A DNA stretch of 64,000 bases, taken from assembly GCA_006538405.1 (NCBI GenBank), contig BJKQ01000001.1, positions 3,844,001-3,908,000 on the forward strand, in the 5' to 3' direction. Numbering within the stretch: position 1 is the first letter of the stretch; each line of letters begins with the position of its first letter. The translations under genes were made by a program, and so were the position numbers. Under the pieces are notes generated by a model. That model did no database searches. It saw only the letters and a list, made by a program, of their open reading frames with translations, and was not told the DNA's origin. This document shows positions 35,322 through 47,374 of this stretch, in pieces. The stretch is from Hansfordia pulvinata (taxonomy: Eukaryota > Ascomycota > Sordariomycetes > Xylariales).

Positions 35322-38275
35322 TTTGGCGAATCTGATCCCTCTGACTGTACTTGTGCGACTGGCAATAGCTTGGGTGGTTCTCGATTCGGATTTGTGAATT
35401 AGAATTATCGTCTAGTCTTGTGAATATCGGCGCTGATCAAAGCACGGTCCGTGTCGAGCTGTTTCAATCTTAGGCCAGGGAGGATTTGGCCGAGAATTGA
35501 CGGGTCCGAGGCTTTTTGTAAGAACAGTTGTTGACTCAGTCTTACGTGTTCTAGGGATCGAGCATCGAAAAATCTGCAGGGCACTGTAGACACGAAAGAT
35601 CGAGGTCTTGCGGCGAGGATGAGTGGTGTGTTGGCTAGTGGGGGCGGCTGGGCTGCTCGGGCTAACCAGAGCGCGCAAGGCTTGAAGGAGGCCGTCAATG
35701 CAAATGCGACGGGCTGCAAGACGGGCTCTAGTTTGCGGCTCTATGCAAAGCACAGGCCGGTAGACGAGAATAACAGCAACGGCGACGATTGGGCGACGGT
35801 GGGCGTGGACGTGGGTGTGGGCGAAGGCAGCAATGCAGCTTAGAGGTCCGGGGGGGGGGGGGGGGGGGGGGTATGAAATGGTGTTGAGAGGCGTGGGCTC
35901 GTGGCGGCCGTGTCGACTCCTCGTATCGAAAGCTGCACTCTCGGTACCTCGCAGTAGGCGGTGGGCTGGCAGAAGGCAGAATTGCCGCCAGGCGAACCAG
36001 GGCGTCTGAATTTTTAATGGTATTGATGTTGAATTGCGGGCTGGCGCATACAGTCTGGGCGTCGTGCGTGGGCGCACATATACTCGTGCAGACGGCGGCG
36101 ACGGGGCGTGCAAGGGGCGGAAGCAGGCTGCAGGCAAGTCGCCGAAAGGGGGGCCGCTGGTAACGGGTCTCTGTGTCAAGAGGGCGTCAGCGCGTTCAGC
36201 AAGATGCTGTCAAGTGGGCGGCGGCAGCGCAAGGGCAGCTAATAAGGCAGCGGCAGGGCGACGGGGACGATATACGTACGGCGTCAGGTACGGATAGCGA
36301 CCGCCACGACTTGGAGCGGCTTGCGCTGGCGCTTGCGTTTGCGCTGCAGATAACCAGGTATGGTATGCACGAGAGGCGAGGTATACTGTGCGCGGGCGAG
36401 CAAGCGGGTGGGCGGAGGAGGAAGCGGGCAAAAGAGTCGCGGTCTGCGGTGTGCGAACCAGAGGGGCGTGATGTGTGAGGACGGAGATGGATGCGAGCAG
36501 GTCAGCGGCTGGGGGCGACGAGGAGGCCAGAAGCGTGTAATTAATGCAGCCTCGGGCGGACACCTGCGGAGCTGTACTTGGCCGGGCCCCTCTCTGGCGA
36601 GGGCAGCCAGCTAATGAGAGCAGGCAGCTGCTGGGATGCCGTGCGTGCCCAGTCCCAGTCCAGCGCCCGTCCAGCGCGGTCCCGCAATGAACCCACGGCC
36701 GGCCAGCTATTCCCTGGTGCCTGCCACGGCGTCCCCAGGTGAGGTCTGACTGTGCGTCGCTGTCTCCCGTGTCGGGTGGCCTCACCGACAATTCGAGTGG
36801 CTGGGCCGCCATGGATGTGGATGTACGAGACGAGCACCGCAGGCCCGTAGCTCCGTAATGCACGGCGATCGCTTGCCCTGGCCATTGTGCATTGTGTTCG
36901 GAATAGCAGTCGGCTGGTAGATCTTGGCCGTGCTGCCCCTAGCTTTCGATGGGTAAGGTGTGCTGCCCCGGCTCTGCATTGGCGTGATTGGTCCAGCGGC
37001 GGTGGGACTGGCCAAGCCCAAGAGACGGAGGCACTGGTGTGCGTCGGAGGCCACTGTAGTCTGCTCGTACCCAGAGCTTGGAGGCACAGACATGGGCCAC
37101 GATGAGAGGGAGGTGTTGGGTTGAGATCGTTGATGCGTTATCCAAGCAAGCCCGCCGTGTCCGCCTTTGGCAAGCCGCTGCTGGGCTACGCTGGCGTGCT
37201 CCAGTCCTCCAAGCCAGCTCGCCCCTGTGCCCCTGTGTCCCCTCGCCCTTCCCACCCATTGCGGGACACTCGCATCTCGCCCTGATGATCGAGGATGCCG
37301 CGCGTGCCAGAACGTTGAGGGGACCCGTACGAGTACTCCGTGTGAGGGGGAGATGCAGGCAGGGTGCAGACCCAGCCACGCACCCACGCTGGATGAGTCT
37401 GTCCTGGTCCAGACTCGGTTGGCTTGGGCGATCAACGGTAGAGACGGGGATTCATCAAGACTGACGGGTGGGTTGCCACTGGAGACATCTGGTGGCCTGC
37501 CACGCCCGGGTGGCGCCCACTGTCTGATTGGTGGCAACCAGGTATGGGCGGCGGCATGGATATGGATGAAGCGTCGGGTGTCTGTCTTGGGTCGTCGTGG
37601 TCCGCCAGGACGCCAGCCACGGCAGTTTCAGCAGGACCAATTTGCCCCGGGCTGAGTAGCGAGCAGCAGGCAGCACCAGGCCAGGCCATTCAATGGGTTG
37701 ACGAAGAATTGAACAATTGAATGGAGCAAGACAAGCGGGGCATGCCCCGTAAAGTACATCTCAGAGAAGTACTGCTCTCATATCATCCCACGCTAGAGAT
37801 ACCTGGATATGGAGGTATCTGCTACAGTCGAGCAGACGTACCATGTACCTTCCAGCAACCCGGCTGGGGCACAATACCAGAAACAAGCCACGGTGGCTTG
37901 ATCACCGATAGGTATCAGCCACTCTCTGACTCCTTCACCAGGAACTTATTAGAATCAAGGCAGCACCTGCCGCTAGAGAGATTGGCAGCGGGAGGTGGGC
38001 GGTGGTCGCCTGGGATATTCATAGCTCGATGACGTACTGCCATTGCCGCCGAACGGCGTTCATCTTGGCCCAGGAACAGCCTGGACTCGACACAAGAGAT
38101 CAGCCCTGTTCATGTGCGCGAACTCTCCGTCGTATCCCATCATTCCTACCCATTCACTCTGACAAACGTGAAGTCCCTTTAAACTCTCTTTTATACAGAT
38201 TCCGCGCGCATTTCCCCTTCCTATCCACCTCAACTCGCAACCCATCTACTCGTATCCTGTCCCCGCTGGTCCAAG
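35322..38275. other. 3-kb divergent intergenic region, no gene seen
   Basis: No supported gene. It holds a G22 run at 35850-35871, TACGAGTA at 37328 and TACTCGTA at 38247, the latter 22 bases before the J-protein start. Minus-strand open frames of about 250 codons (35412-36179 and 36782-37537) lack recognisable domains. Confidence 0.5.
35850..35871. repeat. poly-G tract (22)
   Basis: An uninterrupted G22 run in intergenic DNA, about 530 bases upstream of the FFGLG-repeat gene. Confidence 0.9.
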
Positions 38276-39209
38276 ATGACGACTGGGCCGCCCCCCAACT
38301 ACTGTGAGTCCGTCCCTGACATCCCAGTCCTCTCTCTTCGCCAATACACGAGCATGCTCGTACGCGCACACCCACCTTGAGAAAAGACAAGACCCCTCCC
38401 CCACTAACCTGCAGGCGCATCGCACCGCAGACGCCATCCTTGAGGTTGCAGAGACCGCCTCGACCTCCGAAATCAGAAATGCCTACAAGAAGTATGCCCC
38501 GAAATCCCGCTCTGTCGAGTCATAATCCGACGAACAAATCGCAGACTGACATGCCCTCGCGTAGAGCAGCGCTGAAAACCCACCCGGATCGGGTCCCCGC
38601 CGAGTCGCCAGAACGTGCCCCGCGCACCCGCAAGTTCCAACTCGTCAACGACGCCTACTACACGCTGTCCGACGCCACGCGCAGACGAGAGTATGACGCC
38701 CAGCGAAAGCTGTTTGGTGGGGCCACCGGTGGCCGTCAGCCTGGAGGCACGGGTGCGACCTACACGGACCCTTCGAGGAGGCCGATGAGGAGATTCCCGT
38801 AGGCGGCGACCCGCAGGCAGACGGCCAGAACTTTTATAGCTGGGCTTGGAATTTCTTCACAGGCAAGAGCAACAATGCCGAGGAGCGACAGCAAACCGAG
38901 AACCAGCAGTTTGGGGACGTTTTCGAGGAGATGCTGCGGGAAGAGGGCATGGCCGAGGACGGCAACAACCGGCCAACATCCAAGTTCTGGAGCGTCATGG
39001 GTGCAGCCAGCGGTGGCGTTATGGGCTTCATCGTTGCCAACATGCCCGGCGCAGTGGCTGGCGCGGTAGCGGGGAACCGTCTTGGCGCCGTACGCGATGC
39101 CAAGGGCAAGAGCGTCTACGCCGTATTTCAGGAGCTGCCTCAGGATGACCGCGCGAGGTTGCTAACACAGCTGGCCACTCGGGTTTTCAGTCATGCCGTA
39201 GGGATCTGA
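38276..39209 (+). CDS. J-domain protein with glycine-zipper C-terminus
   Basis: Exons are 38276-38303, 38431-38491 and 38565-39209. The J domain starts almost at the N-terminus: NYYAILEVAETASTSEIRNA, then YKKAALKTHPDRVP with HPD at residues 36-38, then FQLVNDAYYTLSDATRRREY. After a Gly-rich linker come an acidic region (EEADEEIPVGGD), NFYSWAWNFFTG and FGDVFEEMLREEG. A Gly/Ala-rich hydrophobic segment follows (SVMGAASGGVMGFIVANMPG ... AVAGAVAGNRLG). The frame breaks at a CCC run (38769-38771): one extra C joins TYTDP to FEEADEE, giving 244 aa. J-proteins activate Hsp70; the zipper-like segment may bind membranes or a partner (inference). Without the correction the frame would end at 38802, losing the conserved C-terminal half. 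Confidence 0.85.
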
Positions 39210-40606
39210 GCGACAGCCAGTGAGGTGGCACGGTCCCACCCGCTGCTTTCCTCTCCTTTCACATTTTTGGTGTTTGATACCCGTGGGTGGAGCGTTGTGT
39301 GGGAGAGGGTAGTCCAACGAGTCCAACGAGGGAATGGGCAACTTGGACAGGAAGCTAGCTAGTATCGCAGCACTCGTGGATCGTACAGGACAGGACAGGG
39401 TTAGATAGGTAGCAGTAGCCAACAACGAAAGTATATATTAAAAAGTTGGCCCGGTCGTGTTTCTGCTCCATGCGATTTGGGAGGCGTCCCGTAATCGTCA
39501 ATTTGAAGGCATGTTTTGCGCATGATCAGACAAATGGATTACAAGCTTGGACGTCTTGCGAGTACATACATGGAGCTGACGAGCTGTGTTGGGTTTGCAA
39601 CACATCAATGAGCCGGGCTTTTTCCCCCTTTTTCCTTCTTTCTCCGTCTTTGCTTCGACGAAACAAAGTCCACAGATGGGTCTGCGTCTGTCAGTTGTGA
39701 GGAACCACGCAAAGACGGTCGCGAGGCATGCCGCTGGCCCCATGGGGCGAAAGCCGGTGGGTAATAAAAAGGAGGCATCTATCTGCATCCACTGCTCTGC
39801 GACTGACGCCGCTGCTGCAGCTGGGAGGCAGAGGGCGCTAAGCCGGATTAGTCAGCGAGCCAGGCCCCTCCCCCTCCCCCTCCTCTCTCCATCGGCGCCG
39901 GGCTGCTGCCGCTGACCTCACCTCGACCGTGGGCCTACGTAAGGTAGGTGGTAGTTAGCACGACTTTCTGCGGCAGCCCGACACGCGAAACCCCCCTTCA
40001 CGACGGGAGCTGCGCCAGTTTTGCCATCTACACCTGCACACCACCCGTACGCCGACTTCCACGTCCACGCCGACTCCCACGCCCACGCCGACTCCCACGC
40101 CCACGCCGCCCTCGCTGCTGCACACCTTACCCAGCGAGCGTTACGAGTGCGTCGTGCCCCAGCCACGACACGCCTGCGACCTCAACCCGGCTCGTCGCCA
40201 CAGCCCACGCAGGGAACCTGTCATATTCTGCGCCCTGCAGGCCTACCTGACTCCAGCTCGCCACTTCAAACCGCTCTCCTTTGCTCCGCGCTGGCCTGGC
40301 TGTCCAGTCCCAGTGAGTCTTTCTCGCCGGCCGGCTGCCTGCTCCACGGCGTTGACGGCAGCATCCCCTCTGCTTGCTCGGTGCCCCCGTCCCTCTCGCC
40401 CCTCCTTCTGCAGGTCGCACCGCACTCCGCACCCTTGTGCCCGGGCAGTCCTTTGACTCGTACCCACGCGAGTGCATCTATGCCGCCCGGCTTGCTGACC
40501 TGCCTGCCCTCATCAGGCCATCCTCCTGCCTCGATCGCGCCTACGCCTCGAACACGTCCGCTTTGCATGTCCCGGTAGCCAGAAGAAGACACGCAGCCTA
40601 CCCACC
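39210..40606. other. intergenic and promoter of the thioredoxin gene
   Basis: No gene is supported. The last ~600 bases are strongly C-rich with short CCCACGC repeats (about 40065-40105) and probably include the leader of the next gene. Confidence 0.5.
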
Positions 40607-41748
40607 ATGTCCAAGCCTCTAGCCATTCAGTCGGCTGCTCAGTTTGCAAACCTGCTAAAGTCGTCGCGATTTGTCGTCGCCGACTGTATGTCCATCCATG
40701 CCTTCGCCATGCCACCCCCGGCCACTTCTCCGCCGCCTCCGGGCCGGCCTCGGTGCGACGCTGGCTGACACTACTATCCCCCAGTCTACGCGGACTGGTG
40801 TGGCCCCTGCAAACAGATTGCTCCTCTCTTCGACCAGCTTTCCCAGTCGCTCTCCAAGCCCAACGTCGCCACCTTTGTCAAGATTGATATCGAGAGTGAA
40901 GGAGGCAAGGCCCTAGCCTCCCAGTACAGTGTCACCAGCCTGCCCACGTTCATCATCTTCCGCGATGGCAAGGTCCACGAGCGCGTCAAGGCTGCCGACC
41001 CGAAGCAGCTTGAAGCCGTGCTCAACAAGCTGAGCAGTGATATTGAGAGTGCCGGCGACGGCGGTGCTGGCGGCAGCTCTGGCGGCGTTTGGCGCGGAGC
41101 CGAGGTTCCCCGCGGCTACTCGGACATTTCCGACCAGGTCGACGTCAAGGGCCTCGAGCTGCTAAACGCCGAGGCCGAGTTCTCTGTGCGCACTCTGTTC
41201 GCCAAGGAGAAGCCGACCGCTCTGAACAAGGGCAAGAGTACAAGCACCGACAAGGACTGGGTAGAGAGCGACACGGACGAGCAACTGCTCTTGTTTGCGC
41301 CCTTCAACTCGGCTGTCAAGCTGCATACACTGCAGGTAAGCGAGCTGTTTGTGCCCTAGCTGCTCTCAGGCTGACCCGGCTACAACAGATCACATCCGTG
41401 CCGCCCGAGGCCGAAGAAGACGAGGACGAGGACGAATTGCCGATGAGACCCTCGACGATCAAGCTGTTCATCAACAAGCCACACAACCTCGGCTTCGACG
41501 AAGCTGAAGACATGGTGCCGACTCAGGAGATTGAGGTTGGAGAGGATGACTGGAACGCCAACGGCACGGCCAACATCCCGCTGCGCTTCGTTCGTTTCCA
41601 GAACGTGAGCAGTCTGGTCATTTTCCTTGTTGACGGAGACGGAGACAGCGAGAAGGTCCGTGTTGACCGGGTACGACTGATTGGGGAGACGGGCGAGAAG
41701 CGCGAGATGGGCAAGCTCGAGAAGATTGGAGATGAGCCGGGCGAATAG
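40607..41748 (+). CDS. txl1: thioredoxin-like protein with PITH domain (Txl1 type)
   Basis: Exons are 40607-40685, 40785-41335 and 41389-41748; introns are 99 and 53 nt and the product is 329 aa. The N-terminal thioredoxin fold has the active site WCGPC at residues 31-35 (FYADWCGPCKQIAPLFDQL) and the cis-Pro loop TSLPTFIIFRDGK. A Gly-rich linker leads to a PITH domain: DISDQVDVKGLELLNAE, DTDEQLLLFAPFNSAVKLHT, an acidic loop, then IKLFINKPHNLGFDEAED and RFVRFQNVSSLVIFLVDGDG. Txl1/TXNL1 binds the 26S proteasome through PITH and reduces substrate disulfides; cytosol and nucleus. The first splice joins VVAD|FYADW. Length and domain order match the family. Confidence 0.95.
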
Positions 41749-43168
41749 GGCACCACCTAGCGGAACAAACGAGGGAACGCACAAGCTGCTCGCGAGTGGC
41801 CATACACGACAAGACGAGGAAGACATATATAGACACGAGCTGCTTGAGCAAGATGACGAGCGCGGGGAGCGGGGCGTGATGCCTCGCACTTAAATTCGCT
41901 CCGTAGATCAACCTGCCATGGTGGTGGTGGAATAGACGCATGAGCTGTGGCCCCTTGTACGCGGCGACGAAACCTGAGCCATGATCGATCGACGAACTGA
42001 TCTGGTAGATGCCACCCAGCGAGCCAGCAGGCGGGTTGGCCGAGACGGCCTGCCCTGCGGGTGCCCGGGAACAGACGCACCCACGCCCAGGCGAACGAGG
42101 CCTGCAGATAGGCTCGTTCGCACGCGGGACACGCTTACAGGGCCGAGGCTCGAATTGACGCCAACGGTCCCACAGCCGAAAACCAAGTGCTCATGATTTT
42201 CAACGCAACATCACGCAAAAAGGAATAAATGTCCAGCACTCCCGCCGTGGTCCCGGACAGAGCAAACTAAAAGCTCCCTCATGACAGGACCACGTTGAGG
42301 TCACGGGCGGGGAATAGTAACCGATGCCAGCCTGCAATTTTGATTCTTCTGTGGCATGACTGACGCTCATTAAATATTTGACATAGTATCCAAGGAGCGG
42401 GGGAAGCCCTCCGGAGAGGACCATCCCCCAGGGATATGAGCAATACGGAGAAACAATAGATTTCAGGTCATGCCAGCCGCACGAAGAAAGGAAAAGGAGG
42501 GAAGAAGGTCAAGAAGACGCGGCGCGACGCGGCTGCTTTTATTGTGTCGTTTGCGTTGCGCTCGCCCTGGATTTTTTTTTCTGCCGATGTGGGGCCAACC
42601 TCAGAGTGGCTTTTCTGGTTGTGGAAGGGCGGTGAATGGCGAAAAGGAAGATAACCCCGGTAGATGCAGCGCGTGAGCCCCAGTGCTCTTACGGCCCAGG
42701 CCGCCTGGCACTGCCGTTGTTGCACTGCAACCGAAGCGACGGGGATCTGGCTTGCGCGACCTTTGGAATATCTCACGGATATCATCACCATGTATCGTCC
42801 GCCCGGCCGACATGCAACGCACAGCTACCTTACCGTTACTCATTCGCATACTCTCATCAATCACCAGGAGAGCCAGCCGCAGGTGCCGACTCGTGTGAGC
42901 ACAGCAGCTAGCAGGTACCCACACATTCGGCTCAAGAAACAAGAGAGAATCGGAGATGGGGTGCCACGCCACAGACCGAGAGATCCGGACTCCTGCTCGC
43001 CGCAGTAGCGTTCGCTGGCGCGCATGCACATCATCCTGCGATCATCTCTCCCTTGGTACGGGTATTGCAACGAGTCCTCTTCTTCCACTCGCGCGCGCGC
43101 GTGCCGCCTCTCGCAGCGTCCAGACAACGAGACCCCCCCTCGAATCATGGCTCATCACTGCCGGTGGT

Positions 43169-43187
43169 GGGGGGGGGGGGGGGGGGG
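43169..43187. repeat. poly-G tract (19)
   Basis: Uninterrupted G19 in the 41.7-46.3 kb gene-free gap. Confidence 0.9.
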
Positions 43188-44844
43188 AACCACTTTCGAG
43201 ATCATGTGCCCGGCCGCAGCTGCTGGTTCCTCTCGAGGCCCAACCTTTCCCTTGGGGCGACTACGTTCCCACGGTACTCGGGCAAACCCGCCACCCAGGC
43301 GTACCAGGCACGCCAGGTGGACAATTGCCGATTGGGCTGCGAGGTTCGCGGCGGCCTTGCTTTTCCGTTCGGGCCGCGTCGCAACGCGCGCCGGTGCTTG
43401 CCCGCCTCCCAAGGCAGGCCTGCGAGCTTCTTAGCTGCGGTTACTGCAGATACGGCTGGCGCGGCATCCCGCGGTGTGGCGGTATACTCCGTACTGTACT
43501 CGTATGCTACTTACTATCGTGCTAACGTCGTGACTGATCAAGCCAGCAGCCCGGTATAGCCGCTAGAGGCCGGCCGACCCTTGATTATAGAGTCGCTTCT
43601 TATTATGAGCGCCGCCAGAAGTGGCGGTGCCCGGGCCGGACACGCAGGTCAGGCTGGCAGGTAAGGCAACCCAACGTGCTGTATATCCTGACCTCCATCA
43701 TCATCAATTGGCGCCCGATCTTAGCAGGTTCTCTTGATCGCCTTCCTTTACTTTAGCAACGAGGGCCTTGGCCACCTTGGACGGAAGACCGCACAAAATC
43801 CATGACGAGCATCTCCTCCAGTCGGACTCTCTGCACGGCCTCAGCGAGCCGTTGCGGGCCTCGCCACCACCCCCAAAGCCCGCTAATGCGGCATTGCCTG
43901 CATGGCGGCGCTTTCTAAAGGGTTCTGTCTCCATGTGGGCTACGAGCACTCGTACGAGTACTCTTCGACGTACGTGAGTTCGGTGCTCATACCAGTAATT
44001 ACCTACCCAGTGACTGATATTGAGATTTGTCCTGCTGTGAAAAATCCCTCGGCTCAGGGAATCGGATTTCCAGTACCCCTCTCGCGCCGGCCGATTCCGC
44101 GCCCGAAAGCTCCATGATCCCGGTTAGGACCCTTCCGACTTTCTTTCTTTTTTGAATCAACCTTTTCATCTCTTTCTCTGTCATAAACCCCTCCCGTCTG
44201 CGGCCAGCCGCTGCTGCCCGACGTTCTAGAACCGCGGGAAAAGGGAAGAAGACTTCTGAGGCCAAGCTGGGGCCGAAAAAGCACAACCCTTCCTGCAAGG
44301 TGTCGATCGATAACGGGGTTCGTGGGTTTCTCCCACGGGATCACCCCTGGAGCGAACGGCGGGGAGAGATGCTGTGGTACGAGGAACTTCCTACGAGCAC
44401 TTTCTGTTGAGCGAGAGCCAGAAAGAAGTGCTCGCTCACGCCCCCCTTCCCTCCCAATGAAACCTGCCAATGTCGTCTCTGCCCAAGCACCCCCGAGCCC
44501 CTATCCCACAGCTCGAGACAGAGTCGGCTGACCGCGATCTTGCGGCCTTGCGGGCCTTGGGGCTGCTGCACTGTGTAGGTACGGGCACAGTGGTGGCGGT
44601 CGAGGAGCCAAATTTCACGTGCAACGTGGCTTGCTCGCCAGCAGTGTGCGTCTCGGCCAGGGCCGGCAAGTCATCTCGGGCGCCTGGCCGGCCCAGCAGC
44701 AAGTGCAGTATTGTTCCTTTCTCGGTGAACTGTTTGTTGGCGCGGCTTTGGGCCCTTGAGGACGTGGTCTTGTGATCGCATCGGGCAGTTATCTGTCTCT
44801 TCAGGACAAGACAAGCAGTAGGCCGCACTCGCAGCTCTCCGCAA

Positions 44845-44860
44845 GGGGGGGGGGGGGGGG
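44845..44860. repeat. poly-G tract (16)
   Basis: Uninterrupted G16 in the same gene-free gap. Confidence 0.9.
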
Positions 44861-46344
44861 AATGAGAATAGCACGCAAGCTGCGAGTGTCCATCGATGTG
44901 ATGGGGACTCGGCCCTTGTGTTAGCAGACAGGAGTCGTAGCCAATGTTGCTCTCTTTGGGCGGCCCACGTGTGTCGGCCAGGAAGTGAGACCACGGATGC
45001 GTTGTCTGTTTCGCACAAACCCGCTCGCTCCGGGCTCTTCGACCCAGCACGAGGCTCACCGAGTGGTCGTAACTGGCGTTGAAGAAGTTACTTCCCTTGC
45101 ATATACGCTCTCGGGGCTTAGCACTAGCCAAAAGGGCATCTTGGCAGCAGCAAACAGGGCCAATGTGTTTCTGGAAGGATGAGAGCTGTCGTTGACGTAG
45201 ACTGGCGGCCAGGAGAGAGTGAGAGATGCATGCTCTCAAGGCAGGCCCGGTCATAAACAACCAACGACCAATGACTATAAGCTCACATATGGGCAGCGAG
45301 CTCAGATTAGCGACCATATTCATCTGAAGGCGGCGTGTATGGAAGTAGCCATCAACCATGCTTCAAGAAGCACCCTCGAAGCCCGGGAAGCACCCTTTAG
45401 TGCAGCAGCCACATGCTAGTCTGACATGGACTCGTCAAAGTGCCCCAGCCATCCATACTCGTACACAAGTTGCAGACAGACGGCGAAAACACGCGAGGGA
45501 GGCCGGCTCCTGATCGAGAAGAGAGAGACCAGGTGTGAGACCCGGCCCGCCAGAAGCGCGGCATAATCCTCGCTCTGTCCCCTTGACGCCGGAAGTCCGC
45601 TGCTGCTGATCGCACATTTCGTGTGTCCGGGGCTGCACGGGATCTGAGATTGTGTCTCGAATCGAGAGCGCCCCGCCCCCCCGGGGCAGAGAAACACACG
45701 ACGCCGGCTAGGAGATCACCGTGGCAATGGTGCTCGGGCTGCGTGGATTCTGGTGGTTTCATACCGACGGCCATGTGCCAATTAGGAGCTCAGCAGCAGC
45801 AACAGCAAGACGACCAGCCGTCATCCCAACACAACGGGGAAGAAGCCCCCTAGAAGCGAGCCTCATCTTGCAGTTTTTTTTGGCTTCAGCCATTAGTACT
45901 CGCGTCGTGTTTAGTTCGCCTCTTGAGCGCCACGCGATTATCGCAGGGGAAATGCGACCGTAGACCCAGCCATGAGGAAGTTTTCAAAGTTCGATTGTGT
46001 ACTCCGTCTCTGGCGAGTGGCAGAACAGACAGAAACGTCCCCATGCCAGACCGGCTTTGCGGATATGGGAAGGACGTTTTCTAAGTAAGTAGATAAGGGA
46101 GTCGATGCAGACTCCGAAAGCAACCGAGTGACAAATAACTGACGTCCCTCAAAAAAGACACTCGTACGACTTGTTGGAGGGCTATGCTTCTTATCTGGAA
46201 TAGCTCCCACTCTACCACATGACTCAGGCACAACGACGAGCACGGCTTCAGCGTTGCTAGAGTGAGAATCACTTCTCACACTCCAGCGGCAGACTGCCCA
46301 CTCACTCCCTCTGCTCGCCAGGACCAAAAAAAAAGGAGAAGATA

Positions 46345-47374
46345 TCACTGCCCAAAGGTGAACTCGGGGATGCTGATCGTGTCGACGGTCCACGTCTTGC
46401 CGCCGTCGCTCGTGACCAGGTCCCCCGTCACGCCGGCCCCCTTGCCCAGCGTGTTGATGTAGTCCGGGTCCTGCTGGTCCATGATGATCTTGGTGTCGAC
46501 CCAGGCTGCGAAGAAGAAACCAAACATTAGTGAAACCTCTTAGAGCCGTCTTTTTTTTTTTTTTTTTAAGGCTTCGACCTTCGTCCGGGAAAGCCACATC
46601 TCTGAGATGGGAGTCGACGTATGGAACGGGGACAACCCACTGTGCGCGGGCATGGTGCCGCAGTCCTCGGCGCCGCACTCGACGGCGCTACCCCACCCCT
46701 GCGCGTGGCCGTCGCTGGTCGACAGCGTCGCGACGACGGCGTCGTTGATGCTGACCGTCTGCGTGTAGTTGCCCGTAGCGTCGTCGAACTTGTCTGGCCC
46801 CCCCCTCTCAGGTCAGCTACCGCTCGAAGAGTACGCGGGGTGACGAGTAGAACGATAGTGTTAGGGAGAAAGAAAGAAAGAGAAAAAAAAAGGATAGAAA
46901 AATAATGAGGATGGATAAACCCACAGTGCATCGTGATGCGGTCCCCAGCAGCGGCGCTCGTGGGGTCCGTCTGCACCGGCATCTGGCTGTTGTCTGCATG
47001 GGAAAGGCCCTGGTCAGCGTTGGTTCCTTAATCTTGGACTCTGTCTCTCCCTCTCTCTCTCTCATCGAGTGTAATCAAAACGCACCGCCAGTCTTCATCA
47101 GCGTGTACGCAAACACGGACCAGCTGTCCGAGTTCCAGTTGTCCGCGATGGACTGGATCAGGTCTCCGTTCGAGGTCCCCATGCCGACCCAGAGCGAGGC
47201 GTCGCCGCTGTTGCCGCTGGGCGCCTTGGGCAGGACCAGCGTCGACGTCGACTCCCTGATGAACGAGTTGGACGACACGGGCCCCGTCGAGAAGGCCGGG
47301 CCCATCGCGGCCTCGACTGAGGCGATCGCCGCGGCGGCTGCCAGCACCGTGGCGTACAGCTTGGACGAAGGCAT
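46345..47374 (-). CDS. secreted concanavalin A/G1-peptidase-like protein
   Basis: Exons are 47086-47374, 46925-46993, 46641-46793 and 46345-46505; all splices are phase 1. Three use GTGCGT or GTGGGT donors. The product is 223 aa. A signal peptide (MPSSKLYATVLAAAAAIASV, then EA) precedes a beta-rich domain with ASLWVGMGTSNGDLIQSIAD, RITMHYKFDDATGNYTQ, TSDGHAQGWGSAVECGAEDC and IIMDQQDPDYINTLGKG. From memory it matches fungal proteins labelled concanavalin A-like lectin/glucanase. These are distantly related to the G1 (eqolisin) glutamic peptidases, which share the fold. I cannot confirm the Gln/Glu catalytic pair, so protease activity is not claimed. Two Cys flanking Glu-Asp probably form a disulfide. 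It is likely an extracellular protein. Confidence 0.82.
46551..46567. repeat. poly-T tract (17) in an intron
   Basis: T17 lies in the last intron of the concanavalin A-like gene and reads as poly-A on the coding strand. Confidence 0.9.

Larger units (their letters stand above)
41749..46344. other. 4.6-kb convergent gap without a supported gene
   Basis: This lies between two gene 3' ends, where fungal spacers are usually a few hundred bases. It holds G19 (43169-43187), G16 (44845-44860) and three TACTCGTA/TACGAGTA copies (43497, 43953, 45456). A 307-codon minus-strand open frame (44436-45359) starts with a non-ATG codon and shows no domain. I see no RNA gene or transposon ends. Confidence 0.5.

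Noticed and set aside
35412..37537. Two ~250-codon minus-strand open frames
   Set aside because: No domain, no conserved pattern, and flanked by repeats; probably chance frames.
44436..45359. 307-codon minus-strand open frame in the gene-free gap
   Set aside because: It starts with a non-ATG codon, has no domain or splice support, and its composition resembles random GC-rich DNA. It is mentioned only as a candidate for RNA-seq.
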